The notes under the pieces: model-generated
What the model was told of the DNA's origin: nothing
Database searches by the model: none
What the model saw: the letters and a program-made list of their open reading frames with translations, nothing else
Program-made: the position numbers and the translations under genes
Part shown: piece after piece, positions 1 to 8,099 of the stretch
Numbering within the stretch: the first letter of the stretch is position 1
How the letters are laid out: the number at the start of each line of letters is the position of its first letter
DNA from: Betaproteobacteria bacterium RIFCSPLOWO2_12_FULL_68_20
GTDB lineage: Bacteria > Pseudomonadota > Gammaproteobacteria > Burkholderiales > SG8-39
Length of the DNA: 61,366 bases
Direction: 5' to 3'
Assembly: GCA_001770655.1 (NCBI GenBank)
Contig: MERQ01000053.1
Span: 632 to 61,997 of the forward strand

Positions 1-778
1 CGACGGCGCGCGCGCCTACATCGCGAAATACGCGCGCGGGCGCGACTACCACAAGGTGATCCGCGGGCGGCTGCAATCGTTATGCGAGCGAATCGAGGCG
101 GCGGCGGGACCGTTCGCGCACCGCGTGTTCACCGACACGGCGCCGGTGATGGAAGTCGAGCTGGCGGCGCGGGCGGGCATCGGCTGGCGCGGCAAGCACA
201 CGCTCGCGCTCGCGCGGGAGGCGGGGTCGTGGTTCTTCCTCGGCGAGATCTACACCGCGCTGCCGCTGCCGCCCGATGCCGGCGCGAGCTAGCACTGCGG
301 GACCTGCGAGAAGTGCATCGAGATCTGCCCGACGCAGGCGATCCGCGGGCCGTACCGGCTCGACGCGCGGCGCTGCATCTCGTACCTCACGATCGAGCAC
401 CAGAGCGCGATCCCCGAGGAGCTGCGGCCGCTCATCGGCAACCGCGTGTACGGCTGCGACGATTGCCAGCTGGTGTGCCCGTGGAATTCGTTCGCGCGGC
501 CGAGCGCCGAGCCCGATTTCGCGGTGCGCAACGGGCTGGATGGAGCGACGCTGGTCGAGCTGTTCGCCTGGAGCGAGAGCGACTTCGAGGAGCGGATGCG
601 CGGCTCGGCGATCCGGCGCATCGGCTACGAGCGCTGGCTGCGCAACCTGGCGGTCGGCCTGGGCAACGCGCCGGGCTCGCCCGAGGTGGCGGCGGCGCTG
701 CGCGCGCGCGCCGATCACCCCTCGGCGCTGGTGCGCGAGCACGTGCGCTGGGCCTTGGAGCGGCACGGCACGAAGTAG
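1..778 (+). pseudogene. queG: Epoxyqueuosine reductase QueG, 5' end outside window, interrupted by an in-frame TAG
   Basis: QueG reduces epoxyqueuosine to queuosine in tRNA wobble positions, using cobalamin and two [4Fe-4S] clusters. The reading frame is open from base 2 (ARGRDYHK motif) and continues to the stop at 776-778. The two cluster motifs (HCGTCEKCIEICP, and GCDDCQLVCPWN), the RRCISYLTIE block and the C-terminal SAIRRIGYERWLRN block are all intact. A TAG codon at 290-292 interrupts this single frame just before the first cluster cysteine. No frameshift is present, so the cause is a one-codon nonsense change, a sequencing error or readthrough. Without readthrough the product would lose both clusters. 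The 3' end overlaps the convergent DUF2784 gene by 64 bases. The family assignment is firm; the pseudogene status is an inference. Confidence 0.85.
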
Positions 779-1122
779 AGGGTGACGAGGCTCGCCGCCG
801 CCCAGGCGGCGTACAGCGTCGTGAACGCCCACTCGGGCGCCCGGTAGTAGAGCAGCCGGTAGACCCAGCGTGCGATAAAGGATTCCGGCCGCACACCGCC
901 GCGCAGCAGGTCCTCCCACACGGTGAGCGGGCAGGCGTAGCCGAGCAGCGCCTCGAGGGCGACGAACACGATCGCCGCGAGGTGGCCGTAGCGGAACCAC
1001 GGGTTCCTCACCCAGCGCCAGCCCAAGCCGGCACCCACCCAGGTGAGAATGAGCCCGCCGACGATGAACGAGACGATCGCGAAGTGAAGGACGAGGAGCG
1101 CGTCGGCGGCGAGCGGCTGCAC
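715..1122 (-). CDS. DUF2784 family membrane protein
   Basis: A 135-residue protein of unknown function with the look of the DUF2784 family. Hydrophobic segments lie at about residues 7-30, 44-65 and 97-118. Family-like features are the LHFAIVSFIVGG start, the NPWFRYGHLAAI block and the CPLTVWE motif, which place it in the inner membrane. The start is GTG; I saw no better ATG in frame. The last 20 or so residues are basic and lie inside the antisense 3' end of queG, so the C-terminus may have been extended by loss of an older stop codon. It probably stands alone as a transcription unit. The function is unknown. Confidence 0.7.
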   Translation of the reverse strand: MQPLAADALLVLHFAIVSFIVGGLILTWVGAGLGWRWVRNPWFRYGHLAAIVFVALEALLGYACPLTVWEDLLRGGVRPESFIARWVYRLLYYRAPEWAFTTLYAAWAAASLVTLYFVPCRSKAQRTCSRTSAEG

Positions 1123-1137
1123 GCCGCTATTCTGCGC

Positions 1138-1971
1138 CTAACTTTTTTCGCGCGGCCGGGCGGGATCCGCGATCCACTCGCTCCAGGAGCCGGCGTAGAG
1201 CTTCGCCCCGGGCAGCCCGGCGATCTCCATCGCCAGCAGGTTGTGGCACGCCGAGACTCCGGAGCCGCAGTAGTTCACGACTTCGCTTGGGGCGAGGCCG
1301 CCGAGCACGGTCAGGAACTCTCTTCTTAGCTCATCCGGGCTCTTGAACGTGCCGTCGGCGCTCACGTTCTCCGCGCAGTAGCGGTTCCTCGCCCCGGGGA
1401 TGCGCCCAGCGACCGGGTCGATCGGCTCGGCCTCGCCGCGCCAGCGCTGCGGCGCGCGCGCATCGAGCAGCACCATGTCCTTGCCGTCGAGATGCGACTG
1501 GACGTAGCCCGCATCCACGCACATCGCCCCGCGCGGCCGGCCGCGATATTCGACCGGCGTGTAGCGCGGCTGCTCGGCGGTGACCGGCCTGCCTTCGCTG
1601 CGCCACCTGGCGAATCCGCCGTCGAGCACCGCGGCCGCCTGGTGCCCGATCCAGTACAGCATCCACCACAGGCGCGCGGCGCTCATGCCGTTTGCAGCGT
1701 CGTAGCAGACCACCTGATCGACTGAATCCAGGCCCTGCGCGCCGAGCCAGGCGATGAAGTCCGCGGGTTCCGGCAGAGGATGGCGACCGTTGTTTCCGGT
1801 GGTTGGCGCCGACAGGTCGCGATCGAGATGCGCGAACAGCGCGCCGGGAATGTGCCCCTCGCGATACTGCTGCTCGCCGAGCCCGGGCCGCGCGAGATCG
1901 TGACGGCAATCGAACGCCCGCCACTCCGGATGGCGCGCGAGGTCGGCGCCGGAAACGAGGGTGGTGCGCAT
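1138..1971 (-). CDS. sseA: 3-mercaptopyruvate / thiosulfate sulfurtransferase (tandem rhodanese)
   Basis: A 277-residue protein with two rhodanese domains, an inactive N-terminal one (about 5-125) and a catalytic C-terminal one (about 150-270). It moves sulfur from mercaptopyruvate or thiosulfate to a thiol acceptor. The active-site loop reads CGSGVSA with the persulfide cysteine at residue 235. A CGSGVT-type loop is typical of mercaptopyruvate sulfurtransferases, whereas thiosulfate-specific rhodaneses usually have CRKGVT. Other hallmarks are the CRHDL motif near residue 22 and the interdomain DGGF(A)RW motif at about 117. It starts at an ATG and diverges from xseB across 56 bases. The substrate preference is inferred from the loop only. 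Confidence 0.85.
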   Translation of the reverse strand: MRTTLVSGADLARHPEWRAFDCRHDLARPGLGEQQYREGHIPGALFAHLDRDLSAPTTGNNGRHPLPEPADFIAWLGAQGLDSVDQVVCYDAANGMSAARLWWMLYWIGHQAAAVLDGGFARWRSEGRPVTAEQPRYTPVEYRGRPRGAMCVDAGYVQSHLDGKDMVLLDARAPQRWRGEAEPIDPVAGRIPGARNRYCAENVSADGTFKSPDELRREFLTVLGGLAPSEVVNYCGSGVSACHNLLAMEIAGLPGAKLYAGSWSEWIADPARPREKS

Positions 1972-1991
1972 CGAGCCAGCTTAACCGAGGT

Positions 1992-2021
1992 TTGACCGGG
2001 CGACGCGCGCTCGGCTAAGGT
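1992..2021 (+). promoter_or_regulatory. Likely promoter of xseB-ispA-dxs
   Basis: A TTGACC hexamer (1992-1997) is followed 18 bases later by TAAGGT (2016-2021), which lies only 6 bases before the xseB ATG. This would start transcription at or next to the start codon. The AAGG inside the -10 could instead act as a weak ribosome binding site, so the reading is not unique. Confidence 0.45.
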
Positions 2022-2027
2022 GCGCCC

Positions 2028-2315
2028 ATGAGCAAGTCCCCCCGCCAGGATTCCGCCGCGGCGACCGGGATCGAGCCCGGCCTGAGTTTCGAGAAAGCGC
2101 TCGCCGAGCTGGAGAAGATCGTCGCGCGCATGGAGAGCAGCGAGCTTTCGCTCGAGCAGGCGCTCGCCGCGCACAAGCGCGGCCTGGAGCTGGCGCGCTT
2201 CTGCCAGCGGCGGCTCGAAGCCGCGCAGCAGCAGGTGAAGGTGCTCGAGGGCGACGTGCTCAAGCCCCTCGCGGCCGGCGCACAGCCGGGCGAGCGCGGC
2301 GATGAGGCCGGTTGA
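2028..2315 (+). CDS. xseB: Exodeoxyribonuclease VII small subunit
   Basis: XseB combines with the large subunit XseA to form exonuclease VII, which degrades single-stranded DNA to oligonucleotides. The 95-residue product has the full family core from LSFEKALAELEKIVARME through LSLEQALAAHKRGLELA to the C-terminal helix ending KVLEGDVL. The N-terminal 20 residues and a short C-terminal tail ([14 protein letters not shown]) lie outside the core. The gene overlaps ispA by 14 bases and heads an xseB-ispA-dxs unit that is common in betaproteobacteria and gammaproteobacteria. xseA is not in this window. Confidence 0.93.
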   Translation: MSKSPRQDSAAATGIEPGLSFEKALAELEKIVARMESSELSLEQALAAHKRGLELARFCQRRLEAAQQQVKVLEGDVLKPLAAGAQPGERGDEAG

Positions 2316-3204
2316 GGCCGATTCCCAGGCCTGGATGGGCGGGATCCAGGCGCGCATGGAAGAGGCGCTCGCGCGCCTCATGCCGCGGCCGGCGATCGCC
2401 CCGGAGCGGCTCCACGAGGCGATGCGCTACGCGGCGCTCGAGGGCGGCAAGCGCGTGCGGCCGCTGCTCGTCTTCGCCGCAGGCGAATTGTCGCGGGCTC
2501 CCGCCGCTCGCCTCGAGGTCGCCGCGGCGGCGGTGGAGCTGATCCACGCCTATTCGCTCGCGCACGACGATCTGCCGTGCATGGACGACGACGTGCTCCG
2601 GCGCGGCAAGCCCACGGTGCACGTGGAATACGACCAGGCGACCGCGCTGCTGGTGGGAGACGCGCTGCAATCGCTCGCGTTCCAGCTCCTCGCCGAGCAC
2701 CGGCTCGCCGACGAGCCGAAGACGCAGCTCGAGATGGTGAGGGTGCTCGCGGCGGCGGCGGGCTCGCGCGGCATGGCCGGCGGGCAGCAGCTCGACCTGG
2801 AGGCGACCGGCAAGGCGCTCTCGCTCCCCGAGCTGGAGTTCATGCACATCCACAAGACCGGAGCCCTGGTTCGCGCGGCGGTGCTGCTCGGGGCCATGTG
2901 CGGCGAGCCGCTTGCGCCCGAGGCTCGCGCGGGGCTCGATCGTTACGCCAAGTGCGTCGGGCTCGCGTTCCAGGTGGTGGACGATCTGCTCGATGCCGAG
3001 GCGAGCACCGCGACGCTCGGCAAGACCGCGGGCAAGGACTCGAAGCAGGGCAAGCCCACCTACGTCTCCGCGCTGGGCACGGAGCGCTCGCGCGAGCTCG
3101 CCGAGGAGCTGCGCGGCGACGCCCATGCGGCGCTCGCGGGTTTTGGCGCGGGCGGCCGCAGGCTCGGTGAGCTCGCCGACTTCATCGTGCTGCGAAAGTT
3201 CTAG
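2302..3204 (+). CDS. ispA: Farnesyl diphosphate synthase (short-chain trans-prenyltransferase)
   Basis: A 300-residue polyprenyl synthetase that condenses DMAPP/GPP with IPP to make farnesyl diphosphate, the precursor of quinone side chains and undecaprenyl carriers. The first Asp-rich motif ([15 protein letters not shown]) is at about residue 90 and the second (FQVVDDLLD) at about 225. The GGKRVRPLL basic motif is at about 50, and [10 protein letters not shown] is at about 190. Length and motifs match IspA of E. coli. It starts at an ATG inside the end of xseB and is followed 9 bases later by dxs, whose product supplies the same pathway. Confidence 0.94.
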   Translation: MRPVEADSQAWMGGIQARMEEALARLMPRPAIAPERLHEAMRYAALEGGKRVRPLLVFAAGELSRAPAARLEVAAAAVELIHAYSLAHDDLPCMDDDVLRRGKPTVHVEYDQATALLVGDALQSLAFQLLAEHRLADEPKTQLEMVRVLAAAAGSRGMAGGQQLDLEATGKALSLPELEFMHIHKTGALVRAAVLLGAMCGEPLAPEARAGLDRYAKCVGLAFQVVDDLLDAEASTATLGKTAGKDSKQGKPTYVSALGTERSRELAEELRGDAHAALAGFGAGGRRLGELADFIVLRKF

Positions 3205-3207
3205 AAT
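3202..3207 (+). promoter_or_regulatory. Possible internal -10 element for leaderless dxs
   Basis: TAGAAT overlaps the ispA stop codon and ends 6 bases before the dxs ATG at 3214. No ribosome binding site is visible in between. It may allow dxs to be transcribed as a leaderless message in addition to readthrough from ispA. I could not find a good -35 hexamer. Confidence 0.4.
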
Positions 3208-3213
3208 GCGCAC

Positions 3214-5148
3214 ATGAGCGCGGCCGGGGGAACCACGGGGCTGCCGGGCGATTTGCCCGCCGGGCGCGAGGGCGCCGCAGGGCAGGCGCGCGACTACGAT
3301 CCTTCCATGTACGAGCTGCTCAAGACCATCGACGACCCGGCGCAGCTGCGCGGGCTCGAGCGCAAGGAGCTGCACCGGCTTGCCGAGGAGCTGCGCGCGT
3401 TCGTGCTCGAATCCGTGTCGAAGACGGGCGGGCACCTGTCCTCGAACCTCGGCACGGTCGAGCTCACCATCGCGCTGCATTACGTGTTCGACACGCCCGA
3501 GGACCGCATCGTGTGGGACGTCGGACACCAGACCTATCCCCACAAGATTCTCACCGGCCGGCGCGAGGCGATGGCGCGGCTGCGCATGATCGGCGGCATC
3601 TCGGGTTTCCCGCGCAGAAGCGAATCCCGCTACGACACCTTCGGCACCGCGCACTCCTCGACCTCGATCTCGGCGGCGTTCGGCATGGCGGTGGCCGCAG
3701 CAGCGAAGGGCGAGAGCCGCCGCTCGATCGCCGTGATCGGCGACGGCGCGATGTCCGCCGGCATGGCCTACGAGGCGATGAACAACGCCGGCGCCTCGGG
3801 CGCCGACCTGCTGGTGATCCTCAACGACAACGAGATGTCCATCTCGCCGCCGGTGGGCGCGCTCACCAACTATCTCGCCAGGCTGCTCTCGGGCCGCATC
3901 TACTCGAGCGCGCGGCGCGCGAGCGAGCACCTGCTCAAGCGCGTCGGCGTGTGGGAGCTGGCGCGCCGCGCCGAGGAGCACGTGAAAGGCATGGTGACGC
4001 CCTCCACGCTGTTCGAGGAGTTCGGCTTCAACTACATCGGCCCGATCGACGGGCACGACCTCGAGGCGCTGATCCCGACGCTGGCCAACATCAGGAAGCT
4101 GAAGGGGCCGCAGTTCCTGCACGTCATCACCCGCAAGGGCCAGGGCTACAAGCTCGCCGAGGAGGACCCGATCGCCTACCACGGGCCGAGCAAATTCGAC
4201 CCGGCCGAGGGAATCCGCAGCGTCGCGGGCGGCAAGCCCACCTACTCGCAGGTGTTCGGCGACTGGCTGTGCGACATGGCCGAGCGCGACGCGCGCCTGC
4301 TCGCGATCACGCCGGCGATGCGCGAGGGCTCGGGCATGGTGAAGTTCTCCGAACGCTTCCCGCAGCGCTACTTCGACGCCGGCATCGCCGAGCAGCACGC
4401 GGTGACCTTCGCCGCGGGACTCGCCTGCGAGGGCATGAAGCCGGTGGTCGCGATCTACTCGACCTTCCTGCAGCGCGGCTACGACCAGCTGATCCACGAC
4501 GTCGCCATCCAGAAGCTGCCGGTCGTGTTCGCGCTCGACCGCGGCGGACTGGTGGGCGGGGACGGCCAGACGCACAACGGCGCGTTCGACTATGCGTACC
4601 TGCGCGCGGTGCCGAACCTCACGGTGATGGCGCCCTCGGACGAGGACGAGTGCCGGCAGATGCTCTACACCGCGTTCACGCTCGATTCCCCGGCGGCGGT
4701 GCGCTACCCGCGCGGCACCGGCCCCGGTGTGCCGGTGAGAAACGAGATGACCGCGATCCCGGTCGGAACGGGCGAGCTGCGCAGGACCGGCAAGCGCATC
4801 GCCATCCTGGCGTTCGGCCCGATGCTGAAACCCGCGCTCGAGGCGGCCGCGCGGCTCGACGCCACGGTCGCGAACATGCGCTTCGTCAAGCCGCTCGACG
4901 TCGAGCTGGTCAGGCGCCTCGCCGAGGCGCACGAGCTGCTCGTCACGGTCGAGGAGCACCAGGTGATGGCGGGCGCGGGGAGCGCGGTGTGCGAGACGCT
5001 CGCGCGGCTCGGCATCGAGAGGAAGGTCCTGCTGCTCGGCCTGCCCGACCGCTTCATCGAGCACGGCGATCCGGCGAAGCTGCTCGCCTCCGTCGGACTC
5101 GATGCCGGAGGAATCTGCGGCTCGATTCGAAAGGTAATGCCCGAGTAA
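3214..5148 (+). CDS. dxs: 1-deoxy-D-xylulose-5-phosphate synthase
   Basis: Dxs condenses pyruvate and glyceraldehyde-3-phosphate, with thiamine diphosphate, in the first step of the methylerythritol phosphate pathway. The protein has 644 residues. [14 protein letters not shown], the [16 protein letters not shown] thiamine-binding motif and the [16 protein letters not shown] catalytic glutamate motif are all present. The family start is usually the MYELL methionine, found here at 3307. The ATG at 3214 adds a 31-residue Gly/Ala-rich extension. I chose 3214 because a -10 element sits just before it and no ribosome binding site precedes 3307. It acts with IspA upstream, and ispH lies elsewhere in the window. 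Confidence 0.95.
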   Translation: MSAAGGTTGLPGDLPAGREGAAGQARDYDPSMYELLKTIDDPAQLRGLERKELHRLAEELRAFVLESVSKTGGHLSSNLGTVELTIALHYVFDTPEDRIVWDVGHQTYPHKILTGRREAMARLRMIGGISGFPRRSESRYDTFGTAHSSTSISAAFGMAVAAAAKGESRRSIAVIGDGAMSAGMAYEAMNNAGASGADLLVILNDNEMSISPPVGALTNYLARLLSGRIYSSARRASEHLLKRVGVWELARRAEEHVKGMVTPSTLFEEFGFNYIGPIDGHDLEALIPTLANIRKLKGPQFLHVITRKGQGYKLAEEDPIAYHGPSKFDPAEGIRSVAGGKPTYSQVFGDWLCDMAERDARLLAITPAMREGSGMVKFSERFPQRYFDAGIAEQHAVTFAAGLACEGMKPVVAIYSTFLQRGYDQLIHDVAIQKLPVVFALDRGGLVGGDGQTHNGAFDYAYLRAVPNLTVMAPSDEDECRQMLYTAFTLDSPAAVRYPRGTGPGVPVRNEMTAIPVGTGELRRTGKRIAILAFGPMLKPALEAAARLDATVANMRFVKPLDVELVRRLAEAHELLVTVEEHQVMAGAGSAVCETLARLGIERKVLLLGLPDRFIEHGDPAKLLASVGLDAGGICGSIRKVMPE

Positions 5149-5161
5149 TTCGCTCGGGTGA

Positions 5162-5167
5162 TAAAAT
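5162..5167 (+). promoter_or_regulatory. Possible -10 element for folE2
   Basis: TAAAAT sits in a short AT-rich patch between dxs and folE2, about 40 bases before the preferred folE2 start. A 6-bp hairpin (5140-5145 with 5153-5158) lies over the dxs stop codon just upstream. It has no proper T-run, so I do not call it a terminator. No convincing -35 was found. Confidence 0.35.
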
Positions 5168-5207
5168 TCCAGTCGGGAAATCACGCGTTATGGATGAGGT
5201 TTCTTCG

Positions 5208-6011
5208 ATGAAGTCGCGCGACCTGTACAACATTCCCGACGTGCAAAGCTCGCACGATTCTCGCAAGCTCGCGATCGACAAGGTCGGGATCAAGGCGATC
5301 CGCCACCCGGTGCGGATCATGGAGCGCGCCGGGGGAGTGCAGCACACCATCGCCAGCTTCAACATGACCGTGGGCCTGCCGCACCACTTCAAGGGCACGC
5401 ACATGTCGCGCTTCGTCGAGATCCTGGAGGCGCACGAGCGCGAGATCACGGTCGAGAGCTTCCAGGCGATGCTCAGGGAGATGGTCGAGCGCCTCGAGGC
5501 CGAGGCAGGCCACATCGAGATGACCTTCCCGTACTTCATCGAGAAAAAAGCGCCGGTGTCGGGCGTGAAAAGCCTGCTGGACTACGAGATCACCTTCATC
5601 GGCGAGATCCGCAGCGGCAAGCCGGGCTTCGCCATGAAGGTGGTGGTGCCGGTGACGAGCCTGTGCCCGTGCTCGAAGAAGATCTCCGAGCGCGGCGCGC
5701 ACAACCAGCGCTCGCACGTGACGGTGACCGCGCGCACCGGCGAGTTCGTCTGGATCGAGGAGATCGTGGACCTGGTCGAGAAGCAGGGATCAAGCGAGCT
5801 CTACGGCCTGCTCAAGCGCCCCGACGAGAAGTTCGTCACCGAGCGCGCCTACGACAATCCGAAGTTCGTCGAGGACATGGTGCGCGACGTGGCGGCGCTG
5901 CTCAATCTCGACGAGCGCATCGAGGCCTACGTGGTGGAGTCGGAGAATTTCGAGTCGATCCACAATCACAGCGCCTACGCGCTCATCGAGAGGAACAAAC
6001 GGCAACGCTAG
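5208..6011 (+). CDS. folE2: GTP cyclohydrolase FolE2 (type IB)
   Basis: FolE2 converts GTP to 7,8-dihydroneopterin triphosphate, the first step of folate synthesis and of queuosine precursor synthesis. It is the metal-flexible alternative to zinc-dependent FolE. The protein (267 residues from this start) carries the N-terminal IPDVQSS block, HMSRFVEIL, the cysteine motif [19 protein letters not shown] and the C-terminal [10 protein letters not shown] motif. An upstream ATG at 5190 is also in frame, but GGATGAGG lies 8 bases before 5208 and favours that start. It follows dxs, a common betaproteobacterial arrangement. Its presence next to queG may matter, since both genes feed queuosine synthesis. 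Confidence 0.93.
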   Translation: MKSRDLYNIPDVQSSHDSRKLAIDKVGIKAIRHPVRIMERAGGVQHTIASFNMTVGLPHHFKGTHMSRFVEILEAHEREITVESFQAMLREMVERLEAEAGHIEMTFPYFIEKKAPVSGVKSLLDYEITFIGEIRSGKPGFAMKVVVPVTSLCPCSKKISERGAHNQRSHVTVTARTGEFVWIEEIVDLVEKQGSSELYGLLKRPDEKFVTERAYDNPKFVEDMVRDVAALLNLDERIEAYVVESENFESIHNHSAYALIERNKRQR

Positions 6012-6037
6012 CCCGGCTGCTTCTCGGGCTCCTGGGG

Positions 6038-6718
6038 ATGAGCGCGGCGCAAGCCCAGGATTTCGCCGCGCTGCGCGCGCGCATGGTCGCCGAAGTGGAG
6101 GCGATGTACGCCGAGACCCGCTTCGAGACCGGTGTCGCGGCGATGTCGCCGGCGGTGCGCGCCGCGATCGCCAAGGTCGAGCGCCACCGCCTGGTGCCCC
6201 CCGAGCAGGTGGCGCTCGCGTACCGCAATCATCCGCTGCCGATCGGCAGCGGCCAGACCATCTCCCAGCCCTACATCGTGGCGATTTCAACCGACCTCAT
6301 CGCGCCCGTGGCCGGGCACACGGTGCTCGAGGTCGGAACGGGCTCGGGCTACCAGGCGGCGGTGCTCGCCGAGATCGTCGGGCGGGTCTACACCATCGAG
6401 ATCGTCGAGGCGCTCGGCAAGCGCGCCGCCGCGCGGCTCGCCGAGCTCGGCTACCGCAACGTCGAGGTGCGCATCGGCGACGGCTACGCCGGCTGGCCGG
6501 AGAAAGCGCCGTTCGACGGCATCGTCGTCACCGCGGCGGCCCCGCGCGTGCCCCCGGCGCTCCTCGAGCAGCTGCGCCCGGGCGGCAGGATGGTGATCCC
6601 CCTCGGGGCCGAGGGCGCGATCCAATACCTGGTGGTGATCACGCGGCGCGCCGACGGCGGCTACGACGAGCGGCGGGTGCTGCCGGTGCGGTTCGTCCCT
6701 CTCGTCCCCGGCCGCTAG
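6038..6718 (+). CDS. pcm: Protein-L-isoaspartate O-methyltransferase, possibly exported
   Basis: A SAM-dependent repair enzyme that methylates isoaspartyl residues in damaged proteins. The SAM motif EVGTGSGYQAAVLAEI is at about residue 95 and the IGDGYAGWPEKAPFDGIVVTAA motif region follows. The first ATG in frame (6038) gives MSAAQAQDF, which looks like the end of a signal peptide. The codons just upstream (6005-6037) encode a leucine-rich stretch ending in AQA, as in a secretory signal, but contain only CTG codons as possible starts. The true start may be a non-standard codon, so the protein may be periplasmic. It overlaps the convergent protease gene by 4 bases. Confidence 0.85.
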   Translation: MSAAQAQDFAALRARMVAEVEAMYAETRFETGVAAMSPAVRAAIAKVERHRLVPPEQVALAYRNHPLPIGSGQTISQPYIVAISTDLIAPVAGHTVLEVGTGSGYQAAVLAEIVGRVYTIEIVEALGKRAAARLAELGYRNVEVRIGDGYAGWPEKAPFDGIVVTAAAPRVPPALLEQLRPGGRMVIPLGAEGAIQYLVVITRRADGGYDERRVLPVRFVPLVPGR

Positions 6719-7371
6719 AAGCGGCGGATCAGCGTCATCGTCTGTCCGTCGCGCCTCATCTCGACGCGGCTGAGAAAGCTCATGCCGAGCAGCGCCATCG
6801 GAAGTCCGCTCCTCTCGTGCACCGCGGCGTCGACCCAGTTGAGCTCGATCGCGCCGAGCTTCACCGTGTCGAGCTTCACCAGGTAGGCCGGCGCCACGCC
6901 GTTCGCCGTATTCACGGCGACGAGCCGGCCCTTGCGGTAATCGATGCCGAGGCGCTCCGCGTCGGCCGCCGAAAGGGCGATGACCGTGGCGCCGGTGTCA
7001 ACGAGAAAGCGCACCGGGTTGCCGTTGATCGCTCCCTCCACGAAGAAATGGCCGCTCGCGTCGGCGGCGAGCGTCACGCTCTGGCGGTCGGACGCGACGG
7101 CTGCGCCGCTGCGGTAGTGCTGTCCGCGCGCAAGCACCCGCCGCTTGCCGTCGATCTCCACCGTTGCGCGCTCCTTCTCGACCGAAATCACGGTGATCCC
7201 GCTCCAGCTCTGTCCGACCTTCACCGTCTTGGGATTGCCGCCGTCGACGGCGAGCACCGCCGCCTTGTCGCCGATCACGCCGACCAGCGCGACGTCGGCC
7301 GCAGCCGCCGGCGGCGCCGCGAACGCGCAGGCGGCGAGGAGCACCAGCGCACTAGAATACGGGCGTCTCAT
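6715..7371 (-). CDS. Retroviral-type (clan AA) aspartic protease, exported
   Basis: A 218-residue protein with a signal peptide (about 1-25) and a C-terminal single-lobed aspartic protease domain of the TIGR02281 type. The catalytic motif is FLVDTGAT with Asp125, and the hydrophobic-hydrophobic-Gly element is LLGMSFLSR near residue 197. The region 26-100 is a small beta-rich domain of unknown function. The active enzyme should be a homodimer in the periplasm or membrane; the substrate is unknown. Its ATG is only 14 bases from the divergent amidotransferase start, so each promoter must lie inside the other's coding region. Confidence 0.8.
   Translation of the reverse strand: MRRPYSSALVLLAACAFAAPPAAAADVALVGVIGDKAAVLAVDGGNPKTVKVGQSWSGITVISVEKERATVEIDGKRRVLARGQHYRSGAAVASDRQSVTLAADASGHFFVEGAINGNPVRFLVDTGATVIALSAADAERLGIDYRKGRLVAVNTANGVAPAYLVKLDTVKLGAIELNWVDAAVHERSGLPMALLGMSFLSRVEMRRDGQTMTLIRRF
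7353..7358 (+). promoter_or_regulatory. Possible -10 element for the amidotransferase gene
   Basis: TAGAAT lies within the first codons of the divergent protease gene and 27 bases before the amidotransferase ATG. With only 14 bases between the two genes, a promoter in this place is needed if the gene is transcribed on its own. No clear -35 is visible. Confidence 0.35.
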
Positions 7372-7385
7372 CGGAACCCCCCTGA

Positions 7386-8099
7386 ATGAAGCCCGTCGCG
7401 ATCTTCAGGCACGCCCGGAGCGAAGGGCCGGGCTATTTTGCCACCTACCTCGAGCGCCGCTCAATCCCCTGGCACCTGGTCGCGGTGGACCAGGGCGAGC
7501 GGCTGCCGCGCGATGCGCGCCGCTTCTCGGGGCTCGCGCTGATGGGCGGGCCGATGAGCGTGAACGACGAGGCCCTGCCTTGGATCGCGCCCTTGCTCGA
7601 GCTGGTCCGCGACGCGGTGCGCAAGGACCTGCCGGTGCTCGGGCACTGCCTGGGCGGGCAGCTGATGGCGAAGGCCTTCGGCGGAGCCGTGCGCGCCAGC
7701 CCGGTGAAGGAGATCGGCTGGGGAGAGGTGCGCGTGAGCGACAACGAGCCGGCGCGCGAGTGGCTCGGCGAGCTGCAGTGCTTCGAGTCTTTCCACTGGC
7801 ACGGCGAGACCTTCAGCATCCCGCCCGGGGGAACGCGCGTGCTCGAGAACGCGAATTGCGCCAACCAGGCGTTCGCGCTCGGCAGGCACTTCGGCATGCA
7901 GTGCCACGTCGAGATGACCGGGGAGCTGATCCGCAGCTGGGTGCGCGGCGGTGCCGGCGAGATCGCGGCGGGCCGCGCCAGCCCGGGCGTGCAGCGGCCC
8001 GAGGAGATCGAGCGCGACCTCGAGGCGCGACTCGAGGCGCTGCACCGGGTCGCGGACCGGATCTACGATCGCTGGTGCGAGGGGTTGGCGCGCGGCTAG
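7386..8099 (+). CDS. Class I glutamine amidotransferase (GMP synthase-like)
   Basis: A 237-residue stand-alone class I glutamine amidotransferase domain. The triad reads Cys88 (LGHCLGGQ), His174 and Glu176 (CHVEMT). ALMGGPMSVND and ESFHWHGETF are typical of the small GMP-synthase-like GATase proteins of proteobacteria. These release ammonia from glutamine or hydrolyse gamma-glutamyl compounds. The acceptor is unknown, and no partner synthetase is adjacent. It starts at an ATG and its stop overlaps that of the convergent exported protein by 4 bases. Confidence 0.83.
   Translation: MKPVAIFRHARSEGPGYFATYLERRSIPWHLVAVDQGERLPRDARRFSGLALMGGPMSVNDEALPWIAPLLELVRDAVRKDLPVLGHCLGGQLMAKAFGGAVRASPVKEIGWGEVRVSDNEPAREWLGELQCFESFHWHGETFSIPPGGTRVLENANCANQAFALGRHFGMQCHVEMTGELIRSWVRGGAGEIAAGRASPGVQRPEEIERDLEARLEALHRVADRIYDRWCEGLARG

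Noticed and set aside
290-292. Recoding of the queG TAG as pyrrolysine
   Set aside because: Nothing in the window suggests pyrrolysine machinery, QueG has no known pyrrolysine, and the position is not catalytic. Nonsense mutation or sequence error is simpler.
5140-5158. Hairpin at the dxs stop codon as an intrinsic terminator
   Set aside because: The stem is only 6 bp and is followed by TGATAAAATT rather than a T-run; it is more likely chance or a weak pause site.
2260-5184. A 974-codon open frame on the minus strand opposite ispA and dxs
   Set aside because: It spans two recognisable genes on the other strand and is low-complexity Arg/Ala/Glu/His sequence without a motif.
3513-5189. Long extension of the folE2 frame back through dxs
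   Set aside because: The part before 5190 is an out-of-frame reading of dxs. FolE2 homology begins only after the start at 5208 (or 5190).
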